A DNA stretch of 25,000 nt from Balamuthia mandrillaris (taxonomy: Eukaryota; Discosea; Longamoebia; Balamuthiidae). A program made the position numbers and the translations under genes. The notes beneath the pieces were generated by a model. That model ran no database searches. It saw only the letters and a list, made by a program, of their open reading frames with translations, and was not told where the DNA came from. Each line of letters begins with the position of its first letter. The first letter of the stretch is position 1. Location: the NCBI GenBank assembly GCA_031835245.1, contig JAVKOQ010000224.1, positions 35,001 through 60,000 of the forward strand, in the 5' to 3' direction. Of the stretch, positions 7,740 through 16,929 are shown in pieces.

Positions 7740-10295
7740 CTAACTTAATTCAAGCAAACATTCTTCTGTGAGTCGCAGGTTGGTTGCTACTTTCGGCCTC
7801 TTTGTTGTTTTGCGCGGCCTCCCAGGTGATGACTTCCCTGTAGCATATGCGATTGCTTGTTCTGCTTCTTCCTTGCTAGAGTACTCGATTTTTGGCTCCA
7901 CTGGATGTTGATGCTTTGTTCCTTGATTTTTGTTTGCATTCAGTTTGTCTTTCTCCTTTTCCTTCTCCTCCTCCTCCTTCTCCTCCTTCTCCTCCTTCTC
8001 TTCTTTCTTATTGTTGTGTTCTTCTCCTTCAGAAGTTTCTTCCTCAAGATCTCCGCCGGCGTCCTCACCAAGTTCATCCATTGATGGCTCCTCCAACAGT
8101 AGCAGCGCCTGCTGTTCCTCGTCCTGTTCATCTCCCTCCTCTCCTTCCACATCTTCATCATCAAGGGTAACAGGCGCTACACGTTGCTCCAGGGAGTCAG
8201 TATCATCTGCTTCAACGATGTCATCTTCAACTATTCTTGCCACTTGTGAGGTGCTGCTGTTGGTGCGTCTTGTTTGTCTTTTCAGCCCAAGCTCTAAAAG
8301 GTTCTGATCTGAAAATGTTTTCTGTAGATGAGCAGCAAGTCCAAAAACGTGTTTGCACCTCCTACCATAATACCGAAAGTAAGGACAGGGGCATGAAGGC
8401 AATTCTATAGTCACGTCGTACTCATTCCATTTGAAAACGCCGTCAGCAAGCTCTACAAAATGTGCGTTCAATCCTTCTTCTACCTCTTTTTCCTCTCTGT
8501 CGTTGTTGTTGTCATCGTTTTTGCTGCCATTCTCTATTTCTTCTTTTTCTTTCTGTTTCTCACTCTGTTGGTGCTGTGCCAGCCGCAATCCCTCTTGATA
8601 TCTCCTCCAAAGCCGGCAAACACCAAGGCTTGGGCGTTGCTGTAGTACATCGATGCGGTTGAGCTCCACATTGTAGCGGCGAAACACATTGTCTGCTAGC
8701 GTTAAGACCAAGTTGTGATCCCCTTTGGTGCCTTTGCAGGGGAAATCACGAAGAATGCTACGAAAGATCGTCTCTGTTGCATTGTTGGTATTCCACAAGC
8801 CCTCTCGGTACCCAGGACGATCAATGCTTTTCCACGTTGATGCCCATGGAGGAGAAAGCCAGTTCTTGTCAAAGTACTGCCAAAAACGGGTAATCCTCTT
8901 TTTTTGGCAATAGTTCTTCAACACTTTTGTTGCTTCTTCCTCTGCATCTTCTGTCATGGCATGTTGCAGTCTTTTTAACAAACCCAATACACTTCCATCA
9001 TCCTTCCCTTGTTGTTTGGTATTATTGTTAGTTTCTACTTGTATGAGCAACAACGAGAGGGAGAGAGCAGATGCATGAAAGAGAGAGAACAAACCATACT
9101 GCGCAACTTTTTTTCTCCACAGTTGTTGTGCATGAAAGTCACACAACACCACCTGAAAGCCAGCACTTGTCGCCCCGTTACGCTCCACCTTGTCTTTGTC
9201 GATCATTACGAAGGGTTGCCACGTAGGTTTTGGGGAGTAGATCGTTGTCGTCTGTGTCTCAAAAAAGTGACGAACAGACGAAAGGAAAAAGCGCACAACT
9301 GCTGCTCGTTCCTTGCTAGCAACAGCGAAGGCAACAGGCCAGCTCCGTCCCAAGTCATCTTGCACCACCAGTGCCCAAACGGGGGGATGTGACTTGGATA
9401 GCTTGTAGATGCTGTCCAGGCCGACTACATCCTTACCCCATCGCTGAAGCACAGTGACTGCATAAGGCGCGATCAGAAAAATCATCCATGGCCGACGGGC
9501 CGCCGTGCGATCAAGGATGTACGTTTCACGGCTCTCCAAAGGTGGGAAAAGGATAGTAGAAGCCAGTTCTGGCCGATTCAAGGCCGCTTGGAGGGCTTCT
9601 GCTCTGGTTTGCCCTTTCTTGCCGATTCGCAGTTTTTTCCTTCCGTTGTGGATTACAGTGGCAATCTCCTGCACAGTGGGTACATCCCGAGCATCCTTGA
9701 CCAGCTCACAAGCGCCCCCCAGCAACATTCGTTGCAGCTCGTGCGCCGTCATTGCTCCTCCTCTCCCATTCATTCCGTCTTCTTTTGTTCCTTGCCCATC
9801 CATCTGGCGGAGCCACTGCCGAAGCGCAGGTGTCATAGGCAAAGCGGAAGGCGCGCAAAACCCAGGTCCGGGGCTTTGGGCTTCCTTCTGGATGTAGATG
9901 TAGGCAGTGTTTAGCTCATCTCTAAACACCACCCAACGGCTTTGTACTTCACAGTCCTTTAGTTTTTTGTTCTTCTTTCCTCTTGCAGGAGGAGCACAGG
10001 CAAAGCCGCCAGAGCAGTGAAGATTCTCGCTGAGTGCAACCTCAAGGACCCCATTCTTCACCTTCTTGACTTTAGGCGCCCCCAACACTTTCACTCCTTC
10101 AAGGGTGGTCCGCGGATTACTAAGCACCTTCACTCCTGTTCGCTTTGTAAGCCCACGAGTTGATCTCCATTGGACTCGATAAAAGGTCGGAGCATCCTCT
10201 CCACCATTGTACAACCGTGAAAGCTGCTGCAATGGAACCTTTCGTTCAAAAATCCACCCGTAAATCTCGGCAAATCTTTTTTTCTTCGCTTCCAT
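7740..10295 (-). CDS. MULE transposase with SWIM zinc finger
   Basis: One long frame of 851 residues from ATG 10295; an earlier in-frame ATG at 10334 gives a hydrophobic leader and is less likely. This is a DDE-type transposase that cuts and inserts the element. Candidate catalytic residues are D294 (VVGLDSIYKLSK), D366 (FVMIDKDKVE) and E508 (NNATETIFRSI). The CDFHAQQLWRKK motif after the second Asp is typical of MULEs. A SWIM finger (CPCPYFRYYGRRCKH, residues 635-649) follows. The C-terminal third is acidic and low-complexity and ends with an AT-hook-like GRPRKTTKRPK. Near residue 400 a Leu/Ser-rich insert (LFHASALSLSLLLI) may be an unspliced intron around 9038-9099. Family assignment is firm; whether it is active is unknown. 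Confidence 0.88.
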   Translation of the reverse strand: MEAKKKRFAEIYGWIFERKVPLQQLSRLYNGGEDAPTFYRVQWRSTRGLTKRTGVKVLSNPRTTLEGVKVLGAPKVKKVKNGVLEVALSENLHCSGGFACAPPARGKKNKKLKDCEVQSRWVVFRDELNTAYIYIQKEAQSPGPGFCAPSALPMTPALRQWLRQMDGQGTKEDGMNGRGGAMTAHELQRMLLGGACELVKDARDVPTVQEIATVIHNGRKKLRIGKKGQTRAEALQAALNRPELASTILFPPLESRETYILDRTAARRPWMIFLIAPYAVTVLQRWGKDVVGLDSIYKLSKSHPPVWALVVQDDLGRSWPVAFAVASKERAAVVRFFLSSVRHFFETQTTTIYSPKPTWQPFVMIDKDKVERNGATSAGFQVVLCDFHAQQLWRKKVAQYGLFSLFHASALSLSLLLIQVETNNNTKQQGKDDGSVLGLLKRLQHAMTEDAEEEATKVLKNYCQKKRITRFWQYFDKNWLSPPWASTWKSIDRPGYREGLWNTNNATETIFRSILRDFPCKGTKGDHNLVLTLADNVFRRYNVELNRIDVLQQRPSLGVCRLWRRYQEGLRLAQHQQSEKQKEKEEIENGSKNDDNNNDREEKEVEEGLNAHFVELADGVFKWNEYDVTIELPSCPCPYFRYYGRRCKHVFGLAAHLQKTFSDQNLLELGLKRQTRRTNSSTSQVARIVEDDIVEADDTDSLEQRVAPVTLDDEDVEGEEGDEQDEEQQALLLLEEPSMDELGEDAGGDLEEETSEGEEHNNKKEEKEEKEEKEEEEKEKEKDKLNANKNQGTKHQHPVEPKIEYSSKEEAEQAIAYATGKSSPGRPRKTTKRPKVATNLRLTEECLLELS

Positions 10296-10487
10296 AATGA
10301 GAAAAAAAAAAGGAAAAAACAAAAAGCCAAACAAACAAAAAAGGTGTGTGATGGTTGTGTGTAGCTGTTTCTAGTTGAAAGAAAAAAGTTAAAGAAGAAG
10401 ACCTTGTTACAACCCAAGAAAAAGTAACGGTAACGTTATTGAAAAAAAAAAGGCGGGAACAAAAAGAAAAGTATGGCGGGCAAGAAT

Positions 10488-10570
10488 GGTGAGAGGAATA
10501 ACCGTTGACCAAGGATACAGCATGCTTTCAATTCCTGACAGTTTCTTTTACAACGGTTATTCCTCTCGCC
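10488..10570. repeat. 20-base inverted repeat upstream of the transposase
   Basis: GGTGAGAGGAATAACCGTTG at 10488-10507 is matched by its reverse complement at 10551-10570 with one mismatch, leaving a 43-base loop. It lies between the transposase start and the right terminal repeat, so it may be a promoter-proximal operator, an internal transposase site or a trace of a smaller insertion. Confidence 0.75.
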
Positions 10571-10620
10571 AAGCAAAGAGAAACACAGTAGCAATGTAAC
10601 GATAGAGTTACTCATAATTC

Positions 10621-10712
10621 ATGTCACCCTAATAGGTTGGGACTTTTACCTGAGGGGTGGAATTTTTATCGGTGGGGTGGGAAGTTTATGGTCGTGGGGT
10701 GGGATATCTACC
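10621..10712 (-). repeat. Right terminal inverted repeat of the MULE
   Basis: Carries GGGGTGG cores (reverse complement of CCACCCC) at 10655, 10674 and 10696, with spacing like the left end. The inner end CACCCTAATA also echoes the left repeat, but in direct orientation. Confidence 0.8.
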
Positions 10713-10719
10713 ATTTTTG

Positions 10720-10720
10720 C

Positions 10721-10788
<68 letters not shown>

Positions 10789-10790
10789 GC

Positions 10791-10850
<60 letters not shown>

Positions 10851-10916
10851 TGGTTGTTGTTCTTCTTGTTGTTGTTGTTGTTGTTGTTCTTGTTGTTGTT
10901 GTTGTTGTTGTTGTTC

Positions 10917-10948
<32 letters not shown>

Positions 10949-11006
10949 CTTGTTGTTGTTGTTGTTGTTCTTGTTGTTGTTGTTATTGTTGTTGTTCTTG
11001 TTCTTC
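10720..11006 (+). repeat. (TTG)n microsatellite, right of the transposon
   Basis: About 290 bases of (TTG)n, perfect at first and then with regular TTC variants. It is the continuation of the microsatellite at 6898 beyond the transposon and leads to the cyclophilin intron acceptor at 11061-11062. Confidence 0.95.
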
Positions 11007-11635
11007 TTCTTTTTCCTGTACTTCCTCTTATGCTTCTTTGTCGTCTTTCTTCTACCAAACAGGGAACTGGTGGTGAGAGCATGCCACTCCTTCCCTGATG
11101 AAAACTTCAAAGAGAAGCACTCTGCTGCCGGTTCGTCTCTTTCACAACTACTTGTTCACAAATTTTTCTTATCTCTCTCTCTCTCTCGTCTATCGCGTCT
11201 ATTCCTGCTGTTGCTTCTTCTCTCTCGTTTTCTCTACACAGGAATTCAATCAATGGCCAACGCGGGTCCCAACACGAATGGCTCTCAGTTCTTCATCACC
11301 ACGGTGCCTACTCCTCATTTGGATGGCCGCCGCGTGGTCTTTGGCCGAGTAGTGGATAAGGGAGGGCATGGACGTGGTGCACTCCATCGAGAATGTCTCC
11401 ACCAACGCCAGAGACGTTCCCTCGAGAAGGTCGTCTGACTGTGGCGAGATCAAAGAGAAGAGCCAAAACTAACCCTTTGAGTTACATCCTTTGATTTTCT
11501 TTTTTTGAAACTAAAAGGAACTATTATTGCATCTGCTCCGTTCTATTCTTCATTTTCTTTCGTTTATGTCTTATTTGCTTGTTCTCTTTTCCCGTTTTTC
11601 TCTTCAGTCTTTGTTTCTCTTTTCTTTTTTATTTT

Positions 11636-12150
11636 TCAGCCACTAGCAGTGATGCAGTGAACATTGGGACGATGAACAGCTCTCCATCGTGCCACCACGC
11701 TGCACCATTGACCAAACATTAGCCAGAACACAAGAAAAATAACAAACACCAAACCGATATACTTACGCAGGAGATAAACGAGGACACCGAACTACGGACA
11801 AGCTCTTTAGTTTCGGACAGAACGTGGGGCCTTGGAGGACCTCCAAAAGAGTTTCATCCACCGCTGGGCAGTCATCCAACATCAGAGAGACAAGGTTCGC
11901 TCCACTTTTGTTGTTGTGAACTACTCCACTTTTGTTGTTGTGAACTTCCTCTTCCTCTTTTGTTTCCTCTTCATCTTCTTCTTCGAGCCATCTTCTTGTT
12001 CTTCCTGTTTTGTTGCTTAACGCTCGACTTATGCCATCAGACGTTATTGGATCGCAGCGCGAAAGGTTCAAGTGTTGCAAACGCGGAAAGGAGGAGCACC
12101 CTCCTAAACGCTTCAAGCCAGCGTCTGTAATGCCTTTACAGCCTTGCAAA
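11636..12150 (-). CDS. Leucine-rich repeat protein (cysteine-containing LRR, F-box/AMN1-like), C-terminal exons
   Basis: Exon 11767-12150 ends in a consensus donor (CTGC|GTAAGT) and joins exon 11636-11699 in phase. The repeats read LQGCKGITDAGLKRLGGC, LQHLNLSRCDPITSDGIS, LVSLMLDDCPAVDETLLEVL and LKSLSVVRCPRLS: cysteine-containing LRRs as in F-box LRR and AMN1-like proteins, which usually act as substrate adaptors. Between repeats two and three is an acidic insert with HNNKSG twice, from a 24-base direct duplication. The stop is TGA at 11636-11638, and an AATAAA overlaps the region just after it (11633-11628). The upstream exons are unclear: sequences up to about 12650 on this strand may hold the N-terminus, separated by a (TCC)n intron. 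No F-box was seen. Confidence 0.7.
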
Positions 12151-12240
12151 CTTGAGCAAACAAAAAAAAAAAAGAGAATCAGAAAGAAAGAAGAAGGCGA
12201 ACAACCACCCTCCACAGGAGGAACCACAGGAGGCACCACG

Positions 12241-12318
12241 GGAGGAGGAGGAGGAGGAGGAGGAGGAGGAGGAGGAGGAGAGGAGGAGGAGGAGGAGGAG
12301 GAGGAGGAGGAGGAGGAG
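12241..12318 (+). repeat. (GGA)n microsatellite
   Basis: About 26 GGA units with one interruption. On the minus strand it is (TCC)n, probably intronic in the LRR gene. Poly-Glu, poly-Gly and poly-Arg frames over it are not genes. Confidence 0.9.
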
Positions 12319-12542
12319 AACCACAAAGACGACCAGAAGAGGTCATCGAACTGACCATCGAGCCAGCAGTCCCAACAACACGAGATTCTTCATGGTGATG
12401 CGGTGGAATTCGACGAAAGCTTTTTTGTTGAGAATAGGAAGAGGAGGAAGGATGATTGTAACGAACGGCGAGCGCCGTAAAAGATGGAAGACCTTTTGTG
12501 ATGTTCCATTTCCTATTTTGTTTTTGTGTTTCAAACGAGAAT

Positions 12543-12581
<39 letters not shown>
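12543..12581 (+). repeat. (GA)n microsatellite
   Basis: About 19 perfect GA dinucleotides; (CT)n on the minus strand, where it would form part of an intron polypyrimidine stretch. Confidence 0.9.
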
Positions 12582-12583
<2 letters not shown>

Positions 12584-12836
12584 AACCTCTTTTTGAAGCC
12601 GATCTTGTTCAAAGCGGGAACGGAGTTTCTTGGAGGACGCTTCAGCACGTAAACGAGATGCTCTGGTGGAGAAGCTGGTAAAGTAGGTTCGAAAAAAGGC
12701 GGGAAATGCCACCGGCACTTTAACCGTTAAATTTTCTCGTTGTCTGCTGATTGTTCCTTGGAAAAAAAAACTGTTGATAAGGCGATATATTGTACATAGA
12801 GGTTGCCCCTTTAAAAAACAGAAACAAGTGGCATAG

Positions 12837-13256
12837 ATGAGCGCCGCAGAGGCCGTGTTGAAAACCCTTCGTGCAAGATTGCAAGAGGCACGAGATGCCC
12901 TGCTCTTGGCACTCGTTGATGCTCCTGAAGAACAGGAGGCGAGGCACAAGAAAGTCGCCAGTCTAGAGCAGCAACTACAAACGGCCGAGCAGATCGTACG
13001 AAAAGTAAAAGAAGAACGTCAGAGAGAGGAAGAACGCCAGAGAGAGGAAAAAGAACGCCAGAGAGAGGAAGAAGAACGCCAGAAGCACAAAAAAAACCTA
13101 AAGAAGCACAAGGAAAACCTAAAATCACAAATGAATCAGATTTTAGTTGAGATACTGAAGGCCTCTCCCAGCGAGCTCACACGGCTAAACGACCACTACC
13201 GTCAGCTTTGCGAGGTTGTACAGCTGCTTGACAAGCAGTTATATGCATATACATAA
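12837..13256 (+). CDS. Coiled-coil ORF in front of the second nuclease-kinase gene
   Basis: ATG 12837 opens a 139-residue frame ending in TAA at 13254-13256. It is helical and charged throughout (for example EAVLKTLRARLQEARDALLL), with a central Arg/Glu/Gln block of tandem ERQREEE-type repeats, then KKHKENLKSQMNQILVEIL. Like the ORF at 1918 it comes directly before a nuclease-kinase gene. It may be an N-terminal exon of that gene or a separate small protein. Near the end there is a weak donor (TGCGAG|GTTGTA), and 13317 has a good one (GAGAGG|GTAAGA), but no join to the next exon is certain. No other domain is recognised. Confidence 0.6.
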   Translation: MSAAEAVLKTLRARLQEARDALLLALVDAPEEQEARHKKVASLEQQLQTAEQIVRKVKEERQREEERQREEKERQREEEERQKHKKNLKKHKENLKSQMNQILVEILKASPSELTRLNDHYRQLCEVVQLLDKQLYAYT

Positions 13257-13375
13257 ACCGTCTCTCTGGACGTGCCAGGGACGTCATCTAGGGAAAGCTC
13301 CTCCTCATGAGAGGGTAAGATAAAAGTTGGCTTTTTCTTTTCTCTCTGAGCTACCACTAACTTTGCAAACGCCAG

Positions 13376-13682
13376 GCCGACCGTCTGCAGGACTAGCCGA
13401 CTTGCGCAAGTCTTTTCGTATGGCCAAGGAGCCAAATACTTCCTTAAGCACCCATTGCTTGCAGCACAAAGTTCCTGATGAATTGCTAGCCAGCAGGCGT
13501 ATCCAGAAGCCTTTGATCTTATCATCTGGCAACGGCCTTTGCAAGGTGCCACTTGCCCACCAAAACGCGGCGAAGTTCTGCTGGGTGAGGAATGTCTTTG
13601 CCTCCTATCGGCACTTTCGATTGCCGACTGCATTGGAAAGCACTTTGCGGCCCAAACTTGCTCGTTGTCCTAATGCATAAGA
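13376..13682 (+). CDS. Probable N-terminal exon of nuclease-kinase locus 2
   Basis: After an acceptor (AACGCCAG) a frame reads GLADLRKSFRMAKEPNTSLS and onward, through FCWVRNVFASYRHFRLP, to LARCPNA. A second frame over the last 100 bases (GTFDCRLHWKALCGPNLLVV) also looks protein-like. A perfect donor GTAAGT follows at 13684. The exact frame into the next exon at 13758 is not settled. The position fits an exon linking the coiled coil to the nuclease-like part. No family recognised. Confidence 0.4.
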
Positions 13683-13757
13683 AGTAAGTTCTTGGTTCTT
13701 GCTTTGCTTCTTCCGTCATTCCTTTGACTAACAGTATAGAAACATCTTTTTTTATAG

Positions 13758-16128
13758 CATGGCTTTAAAGTGTTATTCATTGATGGGTTTTATGAAACCA
13801 GTGACCTCACAATACTGAAAGAGTTCATGTTTGATACGACAGATGCCAACTTTCAGTCTTGCGCAAGCCATCTATATCGTCTTTCAGAAGATATGGAGGC
13901 GATTTTATCAGGATTGCGGAGCGAAGGTACTATCGAGATGGAGTTATATATTTGGCTCTATTTGTGCTTCATTTTTGGCTGTTCCAAGCGTTTGGACAGA
14001 GCATGGTAGGTTCTTCTCCTCATTGTTTTGTCATTGTTGTTTGTGTTTGTTGGTGGTTTCGAGATAATAAGAGTCTAACGCTGTATCTTTCCAAGGAAAG
14101 GGACTGTGAAAGACAAAGGGTATCCTTTAAAGGATCCTCAAAGGCTTAGCAAGACAGAGTTACTCAATATGTTAATGACCGGAGAAAAAGTAAAAAAAGC
14201 TACATACAACAAGACATGGCGTCTAGATGGGATCGTTGGCTTAGCAGCACTTGCATGTTCCAACCTGGTAAACAATGAGCTGATCATATCGGAGTGTGTT
14301 TATGTTGGCTTTCTTGCCATTGAACACAAAAAGGACAGCGACGACTTGTCAGACATGTACGGAAAACTCATTATTATATACTGTTGTGGTTGCCCATTGC
14401 CATGAATGACTGACTCCTCCCTTTCTGATTTTAGAAATACCTTGACAAACGAGATGTATCTGTTGTGCTGTCACCAGAGAAAGATAGGCATCCAACATCC
14501 ATTGGCATTCGGCATTTATTGGGCAAAGGATAAATTCTTTTTATTTTGTATGGAAACAAGACAAGACAAAGATAAGGAGATGGAATACATACCCTACCAA
14601 CTATTACAGCTCTCAAGTGCCAAAGGTGGGTCCCCTGAAGCTTTTTTGTTTTTTTTTTTGGTTCTTTTTGTTATAGCAACTCTGAATGTACTTGTTTTTC
14701 TGGGTGGTGATTCTCTCTAGATTCAGACCTGGTTTTGATCTTTAGAGCTTTGTGGTATCTTCGCCTACACGGTTTACACTTGGCTCACTTAGTGGAGACT
14801 GATGTTGAGGATTTTTTCAAGAATGCCAACGTCTACTCATGCAATCAGGCCACACGATTAGCTAAAAAAAGGAGACCTGGTGGTGCTCCTTCTAGTTCAA
14901 GTTCATCACCAAAAAGCAAAAAAGATAAAGGCCCACAGAGTAATGGCAGCAGTGACAAAGACCCTCCCTCTAAGCAACAAGGAACCAAAGATGAAGGCAA
15001 CCACTGTCGAGACATAAAAGGAAAAACAAGAGAGAAGAAAGGCGGTGCCAAGGAATGTATTGAAGGGGAAGCTGGCAATGTAGTTTGTGATAGAGTTACA
15101 GGACAGAGATTCCTGGTCCTTTCCAAAGTGTTGAGCGGGGTATGTTTGCTGGTTTCAACTCGATCTCCTATTTCATATATCTTGGCTTCTCACTGCTTGT
15201 TTTTTTTTTGTTGTAAAACCATTGGTGTGGTCGGCTTCATCGACCATGAATCAGGGACATCGCAATTGTGTGCAATTGGGCAAAGACCTGGAATGTGGAA
15301 AGCTGGTGGTGCTGAAGTGGAGGCTCGATGGGGACACCGATGCTTTCGACAGGGAGTTGAATGCTTTGCGCCGCCTGTCAGATTGTCCAGGAATAGTTAA
15401 ACTCATTGGAGAGGTCTATGATGAGAGGCAGGATTTGCATGGACTTGTACTGGAGCACTTGGGCAATTCCGTCCCGCTTTCACCGCCAACCATCACAGGA
15501 GCCCTATTTCGTCACTATATGCACCAGCTGTTGAAGGTACTTTTGTTTGTTAGCATTCTTTTTCTTGGTATTGCCTTTACCTAACAATTTGTTTGTGTGT
15601 GTTGTTGTTACTGTTGGAAAACTCCAACATAGTAGCTCTTCTTTCTGCCGAGTTCTCCTTCTGCCGTCGACCTGAGGAAACCTCTCATCTTTCCCTTCTC
15701 CTTTTTTTGATGTTTCCTTTTTTCTTCTTCCCCTTTTATGCTGATATTTCTTTTTCTTCTTTTATGGTTCTTTCTTTCAGTTTAAATACTGCTTCTTCCA
15801 CTTTCTTTCTTTCTTCTCTCGGGACAACTTACAACAAAATACTCTACTTGTATTCTTTACTTTAGTAAATTAAGTTCGGGTCTCGTACTTACTTTGTCTC
15901 CGCTATCATTCCCGTTCTTATTTTACAACATTACAATGATTCACTACCATTCCTCAGGCATTGAGTTGCTGTGAGGAAAAAGGCATTGTGCACCATGATG
16001 TTAAAGCAGCCAATGTGGTGTTTACTGAGGATAAGGCTTGTGTAGTGTTGTTGTTGTTGTCTTATGTTGTTGTTGTTGTTGTTGTTGTTGTCTTATGTTG
16101 TTGTCTTATGTTGTCTTATGTTGTCTTA

Positions 16129-16194
<66 letters not shown>

Positions 16195-16929
16195 CTGCTG
16201 AATGTTTGATAGGCTTGAGTAATGGACTCGTTGGCTGATGATTGCTATTTTCTGGTTGTCAACAGAGAGCAGTGCTTATTGACTTTGATTTTTCAGTCTT
16301 TGTGCCATGGCACCCATACACAAACTATCCTTGCAGTGGCGGCCACACTCCTCTGGAACTTGCGGATGGCAGCTACATCCACTCCTCCAGTGCCATTGAT
16401 GTGTGGTGTGCTGGTATTGTGTTGTTAATGAAGGTGAGTATGTTCACTGCTTGAATGTCTTGTATGGGTGAGCAACAGCTGCTGATACCATGCATTCCAG
16501 TTATTGAACATTGAATTTTGGTCAAATGACTTTGCTTGGGACCTTGTGGCCGTTCTGCAATCAGCTCCAGCAGGACTCCGACATGAACATGTTGTGGAGT
16601 GGCTCGCCTACTATTGGTACTTGCCTTTCTCTCATCCCTTGCTTCTTACTCCCTTGCCTCAGCTGAAGTTTGGCCGCCCTTTGGATCTCTGATATGCTAT
16701 CTTCTGACCTGTTGAATTTATTTTATTTTTTTAACATTGATACAGGCAAATGGATAAACAATGGGGATTGGTGTTCATAGAAGATGCGAGCCATCAGTGG
16801 TATCCTTCCGCTTTTTGCACAGAAGATGCTCTGGACCTTGCATACCATATGACAAGACCAGGACCAGACAGAATCACTTTGAAGGATGCCCTTACACATC
16901 CCTTTTTTCTTCCAACAGGCGTGTATTAG
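13758..16929 (+). CDS. PD-(D/E)XK nuclease-like / protein kinase fusion (Crinkler-like), locus 2
   Basis: Nine exons fit with consistent phase: 13758-14005, 14096-14356, 14435-14625, 14721-15139, 15255-15536, 15958-16041, 16266-16433, 16501-16616 and 16746-16929 (TAG). The N-terminal half has WRLDGIVGL and FLAIEHKKDSDD, a D...ExK pattern like the nuclease core of locus 1, then HPLAFGIYWAKDKFFLFCM. A Ser/Lys-rich linker follows. The kinase has LVVLKW (lysine), RELNALRRLSDCPGIVKLIG, HHDVKAANV as catalytic loop (His for Arg in HRD), LIDFDFSV in place of DFG, DVWCAGIVLL and the end ALTHPFFLPTG. The glycine loop is poor. These changes suggest a weak kinase or pseudokinase. It shares only architecture with locus 1, so the two are old paralogues. 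The CRN label is inference from domain order. Further N-terminal exons probably lie upstream (12837-13682). Confidence 0.75.
16043..16195 (+). repeat. (TTG)n microsatellite filling an intron of locus 2
   Basis: The intron 16042-16265 begins GTAGTGTTGTTG, so the repeat starts at the donor itself. Short CTTATG interruptions break the first half; the second half is pure (TTG)n. Confidence 0.9.

Larger units (their letters stand above)
7012..10712 (-). mobile_element. MULE (Mutator-like) DNA transposon
   Basis: About 3.7 kb bounded by inverted terminal repeats of roughly 80 bases (7021-7100 and 10621-10712), each built from tandem CCCACCCC units, with one MULE-type transposase gene on the minus strand. 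(TTG)n lies in the same orientation on both outer sides, so the element apparently inserted into an existing (TTG)n tract inside the cyclophilin intron. A target-site duplication cannot be read in a microsatellite. The exact ends are uncertain by about ten bases. The transposase frame is intact, so the insertion may be fairly recent. Confidence 0.8.
6565..11472 (+). pseudogene. Cyclophilin (peptidyl-prolyl isomerase) pseudogene split by a transposon
   Basis: Cyclophilin landmarks occur in order on the plus strand: a weak KCPQKAAEEH (6614-6643), GEKGVGASGR, FHRVIPSFIIQGGDFTRHN up to 6827, GTGGES at 11063, [11 protein letters not shown], then after a 111-base intron (11131-11241) [33 protein letters not shown] and [12 protein letters not shown]. 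Cyclophilins catalyse proline cis-trans isomerisation. The frame is interrupted: one extra base in LHF/QNSTF near 6757, about five bases missing after GTGGES near 11084, one shift before GMDVV near 11366 and another near 11428. No convincing N-terminus remains, because the 5' end overlaps the start of the Mdm35-like gene. The 4.2 kb intron 6828-11062 holds the MULE. With several independent shifts this is most likely a dead host gene; clustered assembly errors are the alternative. Confidence 0.75.
12151..12836 (-). other. 5' part of the LRR gene and shared upstream region
   Basis: Minus-strand frames here include MKNLVLLGLLARW (about 12345-12392) and KKLRSRFEQDRLQK (about 12590-12635), the latter ending near a CT-rich stretch. 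They could be upstream exons of the LRR gene, but no join is convincing. The region also holds (GGA)n and (GA)n tracts and must contain the promoter of the plus-strand coiled-coil ORF at 12837. Confidence 0.35.

Noticed and set aside
10637-11110. Similar long frames over the second (TTG)n tract
   Set aside because: Same reason; the tract is the right half of the split intron microsatellite.
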